A stretch of 64,000 nucleotides of DNA from Sinorhizobium medicae. Its GTDB lineage: Bacteria > Pseudomonadota > Alphaproteobacteria > Rhizobiales > Rhizobiaceae. The position numbers and the translations under genes were made by a program. Position 1 is the stretch's first letter. Every line of letters begins with the position of its first letter. Positions 54,149-63,899 of the stretch are shown here, piece after piece. The notes below the pieces were generated by a model, which was not told the origin of the DNA, did no database searches, and was given only the letters and a program-made list of their open reading frames with translations. Location of the stretch: NCBI RefSeq assembly GCF_007827695.1, contig NZ_VITA01000007.1, forward strand, positions 248,001 to 312,000, in the 5' to 3' direction.

Positions 54149-54925
54149 ATGAAGTTGTGCATTGGATTTCGCGCGCCGGCACTCCTGGCCGCCATGATGT
54201 TTTCCACAGCTCCGCTCGCTGCGGAGGTGTCGCATCAGACGGATTACAGTATCAGGCTTGCCGGCCTGCCTCTGGCGCGCGCATCGTTCCACACCGAGGT
54301 CGAAAAGAATCGCTACACGATCTCCGGAACGCTGAATTCCTCAGGGCTCGCGGATATCATCAGCCACACGACCGGGCAGACTCGCGTCTCGGGGGTGATC
54401 GACCGAGATCATCTACGGGCCAGCGAATATTCCATGTCCTATCGTAGTGGGCGGAAGGGCCGGGCCATCAATGTGAGTTTTCGCAACGGCAATGTCGTGC
54501 GATCAAGCATGGTCCCGAAGCGTAGCCCTTTGCCAAAGAACTGGGTGCCGGTCACCAGCCGGGATATGCGAAACGTGCTGGATCCGCTCTCGGGCCTGAT
54601 CATCCCGGCCAAGGCCCGGGTCTGCCCCAACACCCTGCCGATCTTCGATGGCGAATCGCGACTCGACATAAGGCTTTCGCCGAAGGGGACTAGAAACTTC
54701 AAAACGAGGGGATTCGAGGGGGAGGTCATCGTCTGCGGCATCCGCTTCGTGCCGAAGGCCGGATATCGTAAAGGACGCGAGGACGTCGAATATCTGCGCC
54801 GCCTGGGAACCATGGAGATCTGGTATGCGAAAGCGAACGGCGTAGACGTCTATGCGCCGGTCTATGCGCGCATACCGACGAAGATTGGCCCTGTCACGGT
54901 GTCGGCGACGCGATTCGGCGATTGA
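54149..54925 (+). CDS. Exported DUF3108-domain protein
   Basis: The ~258-residue protein has a signal peptide (RAPALLAAMMFSTAPLAA) and a DUF3108 domain: YSIRLAGLPLARASFHTEV, then YTISGTLNSSGLADII, and late RLGTMEIWYAKANGVDVYAP. The fold is a lipid-binding-like beta structure; function is unknown. Start candidates are 54122, 54134 and 54149; the last gives the most typical signal peptide, but none has a strong ribosome site. Confidence 0.8.
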   Translation: MKLCIGFRAPALLAAMMFSTAPLAAEVSHQTDYSIRLAGLPLARASFHTEVEKNRYTISGTLNSSGLADIISHTTGQTRVSGVIDRDHLRASEYSMSYRSGRKGRAINVSFRNGNVVRSSMVPKRSPLPKNWVPVTSRDMRNVLDPLSGLIIPAKARVCPNTLPIFDGESRLDIRLSPKGTRNFKTRGFEGEVIVCGIRFVPKAGYRKGREDVEYLRRLGTMEIWYAKANGVDVYAPVYARIPTKIGPVTVSATRFGD

Positions 54926-55061
54926 GGCCCGCGGGGGTGCGATCCGCCTTGTCCACCTGTGGCGCCCCTTTCGACAATCCAGGAAGCGCGATAGATCAGT
55001 GAAAGTTGCGATCGAGCTATCGGCGACCGCCGAAGCTGATTCGCCGCGTGAGGAGGCAGGA

Positions 55062-55952
55062 ATGAAGTTCAAGGCTACGCTGATCGGTTTCGCCGCGATC
55101 CTCATGTGGTCGCTGCTGGCGCTTTTTACTGCCGCGTCCGGCAAGATGCCGCCGTTTCAGCTTTCGGCTATCTGTTTTCTCATAGGCAGCCTGCCGGGCA
55201 TTTTCGTTCTTGCGTCGAAGCCTGAGCGCCTCCCGCTTCTGAGGCAACCGGCAAAAGTCTGGATCACCGGCATTGCAGGTCTTTTCGGCTATCATTTTCT
55301 GTATTTCACGGCGCTCCGCAACGCGCCGGCCGTGGAGGCGGGGCTCATCGCTTACCTCTGGCCGCTCTTCATCGTCGTCGGCTCCGCGCTGTTGCCGGGC
55401 GAAAAGCTTGGCTGGCACCATATCGCCGGCGCCCTGGCAGGGCTCGTCGGAACAATCCTCATCGTGGCGCGCAACGGCATCGCCTTCGACGACGCCTATG
55501 CACTCGGCTACGGCGCGGCATTCCTCTGTGCCTTCACCTGGTCCGGCTATTCGTTGATCACACGCTGCTTCGACGCGGTTTCGACGGATGTCGTCACCGG
55601 TTTCTGTCTTGCCACGTCCGCGCTGTCCCTCCTCTGCCATTTAGGACTTGAAACGACGGTCTGGCCCGAGACACTCTTCGAGTGGCTCGCGGTGGCTGGG
55701 CTCGGCCTGCTTCCCGTCGGTGCAGCATTCTATGCGTGGGACCACGGCGTGAAGAACGGCGATATCCAGTTTCTGGGCGTCGCGAGCTATGCGGCGCCGG
55801 TGCTTTCGACCCTGATCCTCATCCTGTTCGGCTTCGCCGAGCCTTCCTGGCGAATTGTGGCTGCCTGTCTCCTGGTCACGGGCGGCGCCGTCCTTGCGGC
55901 GAAGGACATGATCTTCCGCAAGGGCAGGGCCACGACGCAACCCGCGGAGTAA
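55062..55952 (+). CDS. DMT-superfamily (EamA) exporter
   Basis: The 296-residue protein has about ten hydrophobic helices in two EamA repeats (GFAAILMWSLLALFTAASG; GYGAAFLCAFTWSGYSLI). It resembles YddG-type aromatic amino-acid and paraquat exporters. GAGGAGG lies before ATG 55062. The substrate cannot be told. Confidence 0.88.
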   Translation: MKFKATLIGFAAILMWSLLALFTAASGKMPPFQLSAICFLIGSLPGIFVLASKPERLPLLRQPAKVWITGIAGLFGYHFLYFTALRNAPAVEAGLIAYLWPLFIVVGSALLPGEKLGWHHIAGALAGLVGTILIVARNGIAFDDAYALGYGAAFLCAFTWSGYSLITRCFDAVSTDVVTGFCLATSALSLLCHLGLETTVWPETLFEWLAVAGLGLLPVGAAFYAWDHGVKNGDIQFLGVASYAAPVLSTLILILFGFAEPSWRIVAACLLVTGGAVLAAKDMIFRKGRATTQPAE

Positions 55953-56015
55953 AGCGAATTTCCCCTCTTCGGATTCAACCCTCACCCCGATGGTCGAATA
56001 GGGGCAAGAATCCGC

Positions 56016-56483
56016 TCACCCGTTCACTTGAGCCCCTTTGTGTGCGTCAGGCGGCTGCCATTCCGGGGGCGCCATCTCGAAGACGGTAAAATCAAACCCG
56101 GGGGCAACGGTGCAGCCGACGAGCGTCCAGTCTCCGAGCGAAGCGGCGGATTGCCACCAGTTGGCGGGGACGACATGCTGCGGCCGTTCTCCGGCGGGAA
56201 TGTCTGAGCCCAGCCGGACCTGAGAAGGGGGCCTGCCTGGTTCGCCAATGCTAAGTTCGAGCGGCGCGCCGGCGTAGTAGTGCCAGACCTCTGCGGCATC
56301 GCGAACGCGGTGCCAGTGCGATCGGTCGCCCCGCTCGAGCAGGTAGTATATGGCCGTTGAGTGACCGCGCGGACCGCCGTCGGCGTCGCGGAATGTCTCG
56401 CCATACCAGCCACCCTCAGGATGCCGCGCGAGCCTCAGGGTTTCGATAATGGCTGCCGCCGTCATCTCCCGGGTCGTCATCAA
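56016..56483 (-). CDS. Cupin-fold protein (DUF985)
   Basis: The 155-residue protein has the DUF985 pattern [37 protein letters not shown] and [21 protein letters not shown]985 proteins are cupin-like, possibly sugar or metal binding, with no agreed function. It overlaps the gloB stop by four bases (ATGA) and is co-translated with it. Confidence 0.9.
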   Translation of the reverse strand: MMTTREMTAAAIIETLRLARHPEGGWYGETFRDADGGPRGHSTAIYYLLERGDRSHWHRVRDAAEVWHYYAGAPLELSIGEPGRPPSQVRLGSDIPAGERPQHVVPANWWQSAASLGDWTLVGCTVAPGFDFTVFEMAPPEWQPPDAHKGAQVNG

Positions 56484-57250
56484 AAACTGTCCTTGCGTTT
56501 GCGTATTTCTGCGAAGACGGCGGCATCGCTCGCCTTGTCCATGCCCAGAAAGGCGCGGATCTTTGGATCATCGGCGCGCAGGAACGGGTTCGTCCGCTTT
56601 TCAAGGCCCATGGTTGTGGGCGCAGTGAATCCGCCGTCCGATCGCGTCTCCTCGATCTCGGCCGCTCGTTCCTTCAGCGCCGTGTTTTCCGGATCGACGG
56701 TGACGGCGAAACGCGCGTTTGCGAGCGTGTATTCGTGGCCGAAGTAAATGGCCGTGTCATCCGGTAGCGCCATCAGTCGGCTCAGCGACTGCCACATCGT
56801 TTCGGGCGTTCCTTCGAACAGACGGCCGCATCCCAGAGCAAAAAGCGTATCGGCGGCGAAAAGCAGCTTGTCCTCAGGGAAATGGTAGCAGACGTGGCCG
56901 GCCGTATGTCCCGGCGTTTCGATGACCTCGACTGGGTGGCCGGCGAAGTCGAAGCGGTCGCCATGGCCCACGCTTCTGTCAATACCAGGGATCTTCGGAG
57001 ACTCGTTCTTCGGACCGATGATGGTCACGCCGAAGCGTTCCTTCAGACCGATATTGCCGGCCACATGGTCGCCATGGTGATGCGTTGTGAGGATGTGCGT
57101 CAGTTGCCAGCTGCGCCGTTCGAGCGCGTCGAGGATCGGTCTTTCTTCCGGTGCGTCGATCGATGCCGTCGCGCCGCTCAGCCGATCGTGGAGGAGCACA
57201 CCGTAATTGTCGGTGCGGCAGAGGAAGAGGTCGAGTTCGAGGGCGGCCAT
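56480..57250 (-). CDS. gloB: Hydroxyacylglutathione hydrolase (glyoxalase II)
   Basis: The 256-residue protein has the metallo-hydrolase motif [37 protein letters not shown] and [12 protein letters not shown], all diagnostic of glyoxalase II. It splits S-lactoylglutathione to D-lactate and glutathione, completing methylglyoxal detoxification. It is divergent from the methyltransferase. Confidence 0.96.
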   Translation of the reverse strand: MAALELDLFLCRTDNYGVLLHDRLSGATASIDAPEERPILDALERRSWQLTHILTTHHHGDHVAGNIGLKERFGVTIIGPKNESPKIPGIDRSVGHGDRFDFAGHPVEVIETPGHTAGHVCYHFPEDKLLFAADTLFALGCGRLFEGTPETMWQSLSRLMALPDDTAIYFGHEYTLANARFAVTVDPENTALKERAAEIEETRSDGGFTAPTTMGLEKRTNPFLRADDPKIRAFLGMDKASDAAVFAEIRKRKDSF

Positions 57251-57357
57251 GATTGGTCCTCCGATCGGTGCCGGTTATCGGGACGGGGCGATCCCGTTCG
57301 ATCGAATGTAGCGAGGCTCGCCTTGAAGTCTACCGCTTCGAGTCTAACATGTCGTCC

Positions 57358-58101
57358 ATGCACACCGATATCGTCGATCTCCGCCAATTCTACCACTCCG
57401 AGCTCGGCCGAATGGCGGAGCAATCGGTCAGCGCGGCGCTTGCTTCAATCTGGGCACGGCTGCCTGAAGAGAGACTCCTCGGGCTTGGTTACGCCGTACC
57501 GTATCTGGAGCGCTTCCGTGCCGATACGGAGCGGACCTTCGCCTTCATGCCGGCCGGCCAGGGTGCAGTGAACTGGCCGGTCGCGGACCTTTCTTCGACG
57601 GCACTGGTTTTCGATGAAGAACTGCCATTGCCGGATTCCTCGATCGATCGCGTATTGATGGTCCATTCTCTTGAGTTTGCCGAGAGCCCGCGCGAGACGA
57701 TGAAGGAGATCTGGCGTGTCCTGGCGCCCGGCGGACGCCTGATCATCGTGGTGCCGAACCGCCGCGGGGTGTGGGCGCAGATGGAGCACACGCCTTTCGG
57801 CTCGGGGCGGCCCTATTCGCGCGGACAATTGACTGCGCTTCTGCGCGAAACGAACTTCACGCCCGGCGCCACCTCGGAAGCGCTGTTCTTTCCGCCCTCG
57901 AAACGCAAGCTTGCACTTCGGCTGCGCCACGGCCTCGAACGGTTTGGTCGTTCGCTCTGGCCCGCCTTTTCGGGCGTGATCATCGTCGAGGCGCAGAAAC
58001 GGCTTTATCAGGGCCTGCCCGTGGCGGCGCGTGCCTCGCGGCGCGTCTTTGTGCCGGTGCTCGCCCCGCGCGGCATACCCAGCACGCGCAGCCGACCATA
58101 G
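57358..58101 (+). CDS. Class I SAM-dependent methyltransferase
   Basis: The ~247-residue protein has the methyltransferase-11 pattern LGLGYAVPYLERF (motif I, altered from the usual GxGxG), LPDSSIDRVLMVHSLEF (motif II region) and VLAPGGRLIIVVPNRRG (motif III). The substrate is unknown. ATG 57358 gives the start MHTDIVDLRQFY; 57349 adds three residues. It is divergent from gloB, a common arrangement in Rhizobiales. Confidence 0.88.
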   Translation: MHTDIVDLRQFYHSELGRMAEQSVSAALASIWARLPEERLLGLGYAVPYLERFRADTERTFAFMPAGQGAVNWPVADLSSTALVFDEELPLPDSSIDRVLMVHSLEFAESPRETMKEIWRVLAPGGRLIIVVPNRRGVWAQMEHTPFGSGRPYSRGQLTALLRETNFTPGATSEALFFPPSKRKLALRLRHGLERFGRSLWPAFSGVIIVEAQKRLYQGLPVAARASRRVFVPVLAPRGIPSTRSRP

Positions 58102-58206
58102 GGAAACCGACACAGCGGAGGCCGCCAGCATGCCACGGCCGCACTCGACAAACTCCACCGTCCCCGGTATTGGCTGGACCGCATTCTCCCCGTGAAAGCT
58201 GGTCCG

Positions 58207-59313
58207 ATGAATCTTGCCCTGAAAAGCCCTGAGCCGCGTTCCGGCATTCTGGACATCGCCGCCTACGTGCCCGGCAAGGAAATAGCGCCCGGTCTTGCCA
58301 AGGTGCACAAGCTTTCGTCGAACGAAACGCCTCTCGGCGCGAGCCCGCGCGCGATCGAGGCTTTCCAGAAGGCAGCTTTCAATCTCGAACGCTACCCGGA
58401 CGGTCAGGCGAATGCGTTGAAGGAAGCGATCGCTGCCGTTCATGGGCTGAATGCCGCCAATATCCTGTGCGGAAACGGGTCGGACGAACTGCTCGGTCTT
58501 CTCTGCCAGACCTATCTCGGCCCTGGCGACGAGGGGATCGTCACCCAGCATGGTTTTCTGGTCTACAGGATCCAGATCGCTGCCTCCGGCGGGACGCCCG
58601 TCACGGTCAGCGAAAGGGACGAGCGCGTCGATGTCGATGCGATCATCGCGGCCGTCACCGAACGGACGAGGATCGTGTTCATAGCCAACCCGGGCAATCC
58701 GACCGGCACCTATGTCCCGGTGGACGAAGTCCGGCGCCTGCATGCGGCTTTGCCGGCCGGCGCTCTGCTGGTGCTCGATGCCGCCTATGCGGAATATGTC
58801 AGGCGCAACGACTATGAAGCCGGGCTTGAGCTCGTATCCTCCAACCGCAATGTCGTGATGACGCGAACCTTCTCGAAAATCTACGGCCTCGCGGGTTTGC
58901 GCATCGGCTGGATGTATGCGCCGCGCGACGTGGTGGAGGCGTTGGACCGCGTGCGCGGCCCCTTCAACCTGAATGCTCCGGCGATCGCCGCCGGCGCCGC
59001 GGCAATCCGCGATCAGGCCTTTATTGCCGAGGCGGGCGACCACAATCAAAAATGGCTGGCAATCGTCAGTCAGGCGCTGACGAAAATCGGCCTCCGCGTT
59101 ACGCCGTCGGTGACGAACTTCGTGCTGATCCATTTTCCGGCAGAAGCCGGCATGTCTGCCGGCGATGCGGATTCCTATCTGACAAGCCGCGGTTTCATCT
59201 TGCGTGCCGTCGGCGCCTACGGTTTTCCCAATGCGCTGAGAATGACGATAGGCACGAAAGAAGCGAACGAGGGCGTCGTTGCGGCGCTGACTGAATTCAT
59301 GGGACGGAAATGA
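58207..59313 (+). CDS. hisC: Histidinol-phosphate (or aromatic) aminotransferase HisC
   Basis: The 368-residue class-II PLP aminotransferase has [29 protein letters not shown] and the PLP lysine in [17 protein letters not shown]. Overlap of its stop with the tyrC start (ATGATG) suggests it makes the transamination step of tyrosine/phenylalanine synthesis as well as, or instead of, histidine synthesis. ATG 58207 is used; a GTG at 58192 is in frame. Confidence 0.92.
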   Translation: MNLALKSPEPRSGILDIAAYVPGKEIAPGLAKVHKLSSNETPLGASPRAIEAFQKAAFNLERYPDGQANALKEAIAAVHGLNAANILCGNGSDELLGLLCQTYLGPGDEGIVTQHGFLVYRIQIAASGGTPVTVSERDERVDVDAIIAAVTERTRIVFIANPGNPTGTYVPVDEVRRLHAALPAGALLVLDAAYAEYVRRNDYEAGLELVSSNRNVVMTRTFSKIYGLAGLRIGWMYAPRDVVEALDRVRGPFNLNAPAIAAGAAAIRDQAFIAEAGDHNQKWLAIVSQALTKIGLRVTPSVTNFVLIHFPAEAGMSAGDADSYLTSRGFILRAVGAYGFPNALRMTIGTKEANEGVVAALTEFMGRK

Positions 59314-60236
59314 TGGCTCAGCAGTTCGAAACCATCGCTCTGATCGGCGTCGGTTTGATCGGATCGTCGATTGCGCGGGATATCCGTGAGAAGCAGCTTG
59401 CCGGTCGGGTAGTGGTTACGACCCGCAGCGAAGCGACGCTGAAGCGTGCAAGCGAATTGAGCCTCGGCGATCTTTACACGCTTTCGGCGGCCGAGGCGGT
59501 AAAGGGCGCTGACCTCGTTATCGTGTCGGTGCCTGTCGGTGCCTCCGGGGCGGTCGCTGCGGAAATCGCGGCCCATCTGAAACCGGGGGCGATCGTCACC
59601 GATGTCGGCTCGACCAAGGGCTCGGTCATCGCCCAGATGGCCCCGCATCTGCCTGAAAACGTCCATTTCGTTCCCGGCCATCCTATTGCCGGCACCGAGC
59701 ACTCAGGTCCGGATGCGGGCTTTGCGGGTCTCTTTCGTGGCCGCTGGTGCATTCTGACGCCGCCCACCGGCACGAATGACGAGGCCGTCGCCAGGCTCAG
59801 GCTCTTCTGGGAAACGCTCGGCTCGATGGTGGACGAGATGGATCCCGAGCACCACGACAAGGTGCTGGCGATCGTATCGCATCTTCCGCACATCATCGCT
59901 TACAATATCGTCGGCACCGCCGACGACCTCGAGACGGTGACTGAGTCCGAGGTTATCAAATACTCGGCCTCGGGCTTTCGCGACTTCACCCGCCTCGCGG
60001 CCTCCGATCCGACCATGTGGCGCGACGTCTGCCTGCACAACAAGGAGGCGATCCTCGAAATGCTTGCCCGCTTCTCCGAAGATCTCGCCTCCCTGCAGCG
60101 CGCGATCCGCTGGGGCGACGGCGACAAGCTTTTCGATCTCTTCACCCGTACGCGGGCGATACGCCGCTCGATCATCCAGGCCGGTCAGGATACCGCTATG
60201 CCCGACTTCGGCCGGCACGCGATGGATCAGAAGTAG
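59310..60236 (+). CDS. tyrC: Prephenate/arogenate dehydrogenase TyrC
   Basis: The 308-residue enzyme has a Rossmann start [23 protein letters not shown], the substrate motif [13 protein letters not shown] and SHLPHIIAY. It oxidatively decarboxylates prephenate or arogenate towards tyrosine using NAD(P). It overlaps the aminotransferase gene by four bases, and the two likely act in sequence. Confidence 0.95.
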   Translation: MMAQQFETIALIGVGLIGSSIARDIREKQLAGRVVVTTRSEATLKRASELSLGDLYTLSAAEAVKGADLVIVSVPVGASGAVAAEIAAHLKPGAIVTDVGSTKGSVIAQMAPHLPENVHFVPGHPIAGTEHSGPDAGFAGLFRGRWCILTPPTGTNDEAVARLRLFWETLGSMVDEMDPEHHDKVLAIVSHLPHIIAYNIVGTADDLETVTESEVIKYSASGFRDFTRLAASDPTMWRDVCLHNKEAILEMLARFSEDLASLQRAIRWGDGDKLFDLFTRTRAIRRSIIQAGQDTAMPDFGRHAMDQK

Positions 60237-60323
60237 GCCACGGCGTTCCGCTATCTGATTGAGATGCTGACGGGTTTTGGAGCGGGACGAGGAAAGGTGC
60301 GTGCGCCTTAAGGAGAGCGGCGC

Positions 60324-61337
60324 CTACAGCGTCGGCAGCATCCCGATCGGTACGAAGGCGAGGAAAGCGGTGCCGTCCCTGACGTTCAGCTTCACGGTCG
60401 CCTCGTTCTTGCCGCCCGCAAGGGCCTTCAACATATTCGCGACGTTATCGATGAGGTCTTTTTCGTCGGGAGCGATCTTGACGATGTTTTCCCGCCAGGC
60501 ATCGATATTTGCAAGCGTGAGGGAAAATTCTCCTGAAATCAGGCCTTGATCGTTCACCGAAAAGGGGCCGGTGAGCTTCGCCGTCATCCCCGAGCCCGCA
60601 TCGAGTGTCAATTGCCGCAATTCGCCTTTGCTGCCGCGGAGCATGTGCGGTGCTACGTGGGCCGACTGAAGCCACTCGGCTTTTTCCGCGACGGTCAGAT
60701 CCATTGATACATCGGCAGGTGCGGCCAGGCTGGGGCCCTCGTCGGGGCGCAGGTCGAGCCCTTCGATGCTGAGGGCTGCGTCGAGATCGCCCTCGTTCTG
60801 GCGCAGATGAAGCTCGCCATGGCTGGCGCCGAAGCCGAGGCCCGTGCCGGTCAGGGGCGCACGCGCGGTGCCTGTCAGGTTGTCATAGGCGATCGACGTG
60901 CGGTCGACGCCAGAGAAGCTTGCCGCGACGCTTGCACGGAGAAGGGTCCAGTCGGCCGAAACGGTGAAGCCGGGGGACACGCGTATTTCTGCAGGCCCGT
61001 CCAGCTCAAGCACCGCACGCCCGGGCTGGTAGACCTGCGCCGCCGAACGCAAGGCGCCGAAGGAAGCGGAAGCGCCACGGCGTGTATCATCCAGGCGAAC
61101 CTTGTCGCAGAAAAGACCGAGGCGGAAGGGAAAGCCGCGCACTTCCATAGCGCCGCATTCACCGCTGAAGCCGATCGCTTGTCTTTCCGTCAGAAAAGCG
61201 GTCAGCCGCTCTCGAATCTGGTCCGCGGCGAGAAACCAGCCGGCGGAATAGAGGCCGCTCACGAGCACGATACCTGTTGCCAGCCAGAAGAATTTCCTTC
61301 CGGCAGGCGATGGCTTGGCGACGGCGGTCACGGTCAT
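60324..61337 (-). CDS. DUF2125-domain membrane-anchored protein
   Basis: The 337-residue protein has an N-terminal anchor (FFWLATGIVLVSGLYSAGWF) and a large periplasmic beta-rich region with the DUF2125 pattern IGFSGECGAMEVRGFPFRLG and repeated beta-strand pairs. The fold resembles AsmA-like lipid-handling proteins, but function is unknown. It converges with tyrC. Confidence 0.88.
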   Translation of the reverse strand: MTVTAVAKPSPAGRKFFWLATGIVLVSGLYSAGWFLAADQIRERLTAFLTERQAIGFSGECGAMEVRGFPFRLGLFCDKVRLDDTRRGASASFGALRSAAQVYQPGRAVLELDGPAEIRVSPGFTVSADWTLLRASVAASFSGVDRTSIAYDNLTGTARAPLTGTGLGFGASHGELHLRQNEGDLDAALSIEGLDLRPDEGPSLAAPADVSMDLTVAEKAEWLQSAHVAPHMLRGSKGELRQLTLDAGSGMTAKLTGPFSVNDQGLISGEFSLTLANIDAWRENIVKIAPDEKDLIDNVANMLKALAGGKNEATVKLNVRDGTAFLAFVPIGMLPTL

Positions 61338-61592
61338 GATTATGGGTACTCCAAACTTGCCGCAGTAAGCGGCCTTTCGGGTGGCCGGTCGCCAAGCGGC
61401 GAACTAGTCTTCATCCGCGTCCCTGAGTTCGGGACCGTCATGCCCCTTTTCGCGGATGACTGGATTGCAATAGAACTGCTGCATAATTTTGTCTTTCGAT
61501 CGACACGATCTCGGCGATTATGCAGTAAAAATTCCGGTACGCCGCAGGAGCGCCGGCCACTAATTCGGTGACCGGTCCGGCGGCATGTTTGG

Positions 61593-62162
61593 ATGGCAGT
61601 GGATATGGACGAATTTTGGGTCTTTGGCTACGGGTCGCTGATGTGGAATCCGGGCTTTCGCTTCGAGGAGAAGCTGACGGCGCGCGCGTTCGGTTATCGC
61701 CGCTCCCTGTGTGTGCGCTCCTGGGTTCACCGCGGCACGGAACTGCGCCCGGGGCTGGTACTCGGGCTCGATTATGGGGGCTCCTGCGTCGGAACGGCTT
61801 TCCGCGTCGAGTCCGCGCAGAAGACTGGCGTCATCGATTATCTGCGCGAACGCGAACTGGTCACCCATGTTTACAAGGAAAGAACCATGCCGGTGCTACT
61901 TTCCGACGGACGGCGCGTCCCTGCGCTGACCTATGTGATCGATCGCAGCCACGCTCAATATGCCGGCGCGCTTCGCGCAGAGGAGGCGGCTGCGGCGGTT
62001 GCCGTGGCCATCGGCAAATCCGGCCCGAACAGCGAATATGTTCTCAACACGCTCCAGCATCTCCGCGAAATGGGCATTCGTGACCACTGGCTGGAGGAGG
62101 TTGCCGCGAGGTTGGCGGCTAGCGAAGCACCGCCCGACCGAAGCCTGCACGCGGGCGGGTGA
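61593..62162 (+). CDS. ChaC-like gamma-glutamylcyclotransferase
   Basis: The ~189-residue protein has the ChaC pattern FWVFGYGSLMWNPGF (YGSL glycine loop), RRSLCVRSWVHRGTE and LRERELVTHVYKER with the catalytic Glu. These enzymes split gamma-glutamyl peptides such as glutathione, releasing 5-oxoproline. Start 61593 (MAVDMDEF) or 61605 are both possible; neither has a strong ribosome site. It converges with plsC. Confidence 0.9.
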   Translation: MAVDMDEFWVFGYGSLMWNPGFRFEEKLTARAFGYRRSLCVRSWVHRGTELRPGLVLGLDYGGSCVGTAFRVESAQKTGVIDYLRERELVTHVYKERTMPVLLSDGRRVPALTYVIDRSHAQYAGALRAEEAAAAVAVAIGKSGPNSEYVLNTLQHLREMGIRDHWLEEVAARLAASEAPPDRSLHAGG

Positions 62163-62182
62163 TGCCCGCCTCGCTCCCGCGA

Positions 62183-62962
62183 TCACGCTGCAAGTTCGCG
62201 CAGCCGCTGTTCGGCAGTGGGCGGCAGCGGCAGATGCGGATTGGCGTTCACCGTTTCGACGAGCAGGTCGTCGCTCGCCGCCTCCGTCACTTCCACCAGC
62301 TTCGCGAGAAAGGCGTCCGGATCCAGACCGGCCTCGATCGGCGGAAGGACCCGCACCTTGAAGTGGCCGGGGAAACGCAGGAACTTGCGGCGGGGCCAGA
62401 ACAGCCCCGGATGCATTGCAACGGGAACCACCGGAACCTGGAGGTCGCGGTAGAGCCGGGCTATGCCATATTTGTATTCCGGCGGCGCGCCGGGCGGACG
62501 TCGCGTTCCTTCAGGATAGATGATCAGCTGACGACCCGTTGCCATCTCGTGCTTCGTGCGCTCCATGACCGCGGCCATCGCCTTGCCGCGCGCGGCGCGG
62601 TTCACCGGAACCATGCGCTGCTTCATAACGTACCAGCCGAACAGCGGTATCCAGGTGAGCTCCCGCTTGAGAATGAAGAAGGGATCGTCGAGCCAGGGCA
62701 GAAGCGCATAGACATCCCAGAAGGACTGATGCTTCGGCGCGAAGATGTAGGCGCCTTTGGGAATGTTATCGAGGCCTTCGACCTCGAAGGTCGTTCCGAC
62801 GATCTTCGCTAGGAGCCAATGGTTGCTTCGCGCCCAGTTCTTGGGCACGAACCAGGCCGTTTTGCGCGGCACGAGGAAATAGATCGGCGTCAGCACGATC
62901 ATCTGCACGACCAGGTTGGCGTAGAAGGCCAGGTTGAAGAGGATCGAACGCAGGATGATCAT
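62183..62962 (-). CDS. plsC: 1-acyl-sn-glycerol-3-phosphate acyltransferase PlsC
   Basis: The 259-residue enzyme has a hydrophobic N-terminus, the acyltransferase motif KHQSFWD (HX4D) and the second motif IIYPEGTRR. It adds the second acyl chain to make phosphatidic acid at the inner membrane. It is downstream of the YdcF-like gene on the same strand with 133 bases between. Confidence 0.95.
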   Translation of the reverse strand: MIILRSILFNLAFYANLVVQMIVLTPIYFLVPRKTAWFVPKNWARSNHWLLAKIVGTTFEVEGLDNIPKGAYIFAPKHQSFWDVYALLPWLDDPFFILKRELTWIPLFGWYVMKQRMVPVNRAARGKAMAAVMERTKHEMATGRQLIIYPEGTRRPPGAPPEYKYGIARLYRDLQVPVVPVAMHPGLFWPRRKFLRFPGHFKVRVLPPIEAGLDPDAFLAKLVEVTEAASDDLLVETVNANPHLPLPPTAEQRLRELAA

Positions 62963-63095
62963 CAGGGCAGACTCTCGAAGCGGATATGGACGCCACGCTG
63001 CCTACACGAATATGCGCGCGAGGAAAACAGCCGTATCGGCGCATTACTGGAGGAGCGATCCTCGACCAGATGCAGGGGCCGTGTCTGCGGCGGAG

Positions 63096-63794
63096 CTATT
63101 CCTTGCCAAGTCTGACAGGCGAGGGCTCATTCCTCAGTCCATTGGTCCAACCGGCGCCCATAACGTCGCGGAGCGAGGAGACCGAGTATTTGACGTATTC
63201 GAGCAGAATGGCCTTGAGCACCAGCGGGTTGCGGAGCCAGTTGGTCGTCTTGAGATCCGAGTTGACGACAGGATAGGCGACGAATTCCGTTTCCGGCCTG
63301 GCGCGGCGCAGTTCGAGCAGACTGCGCGGCATATGGTAGTTATTCGTCACGACGAGAATGGTCCGGTACCCCCGGCTGCGGATCCAATGCGAGGTCTCGG
63401 TCGCATTGCCAATCGTATCGACCGCTTCACGGCCAATATCGACGCAGCATTTGAAGAGGTCGGCCGAGCTCTGGGTGTTGCGCCGGATCTGGCTTCGTGT
63501 CGTCGACGGATGCACGCCGGAAATCAACAGCCGCTTTCCGGCACCGAGTTTCAGGAGGTCGACCGCCTGGTCGATCCGCTGAAAGCCGCCTGTGAGCACG
63601 ACGATCGCGTCCGCCTTCGGGGTGGGAGGTGGCTGCAGCGAGGCGACCGTATCGGCGAATTGAAGGAAGCCGGCAATGAATACGGCGAGAAAGGCGAGCA
63701 GCACGAAGAAACTGCGGCGCAGGAGTTTGCGCAGCACGCTGCGGGACTGGCGACGGCGCGCGGCCCTCTCCAGCCATTTGCCCCTCTCGGCCAT
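63096..63794 (-). CDS. YdcF-family (DUF218) membrane protein
   Basis: The ~232-residue protein has one N-terminal transmembrane helix (SFFVLLAFLAVFIAGFLQF) and a DUF218 domain: ADAIVVLTGGFQRIDQAVDLL, RLLISGVHP, RTILVVTNNYHMPRSLLEL. Family members include ElyC/SanA, linked to envelope assembly and vancomycin sensitivity. ATG 63794 has GGGAG five bases upstream and is preferred over 63833. Confidence 0.88.
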   Translation of the reverse strand: MAERGKWLERAARRRQSRSVLRKLLRRSFFVLLAFLAVFIAGFLQFADTVASLQPPPTPKADAIVVLTGGFQRIDQAVDLLKLGAGKRLLISGVHPSTTRSQIRRNTQSSADLFKCCVDIGREAVDTIGNATETSHWIRSRGYRTILVVTNNYHMPRSLLELRRARPETEFVAYPVVNSDLKTTNWLRNPLVLKAILLEYVKYSVSSLRDVMGAGWTNGLRNEPSPVRLGKE

Positions 63795-63899
63795 TCCGCT
63801 CCCGCGTAGTTCTCCCGCCTTCATGATTCCCATCACATAGCCGCAGATTGCGGCAGGGAATAGATCGTTTGCGGGTAAATCATGGCTTTCCGGCCGTTT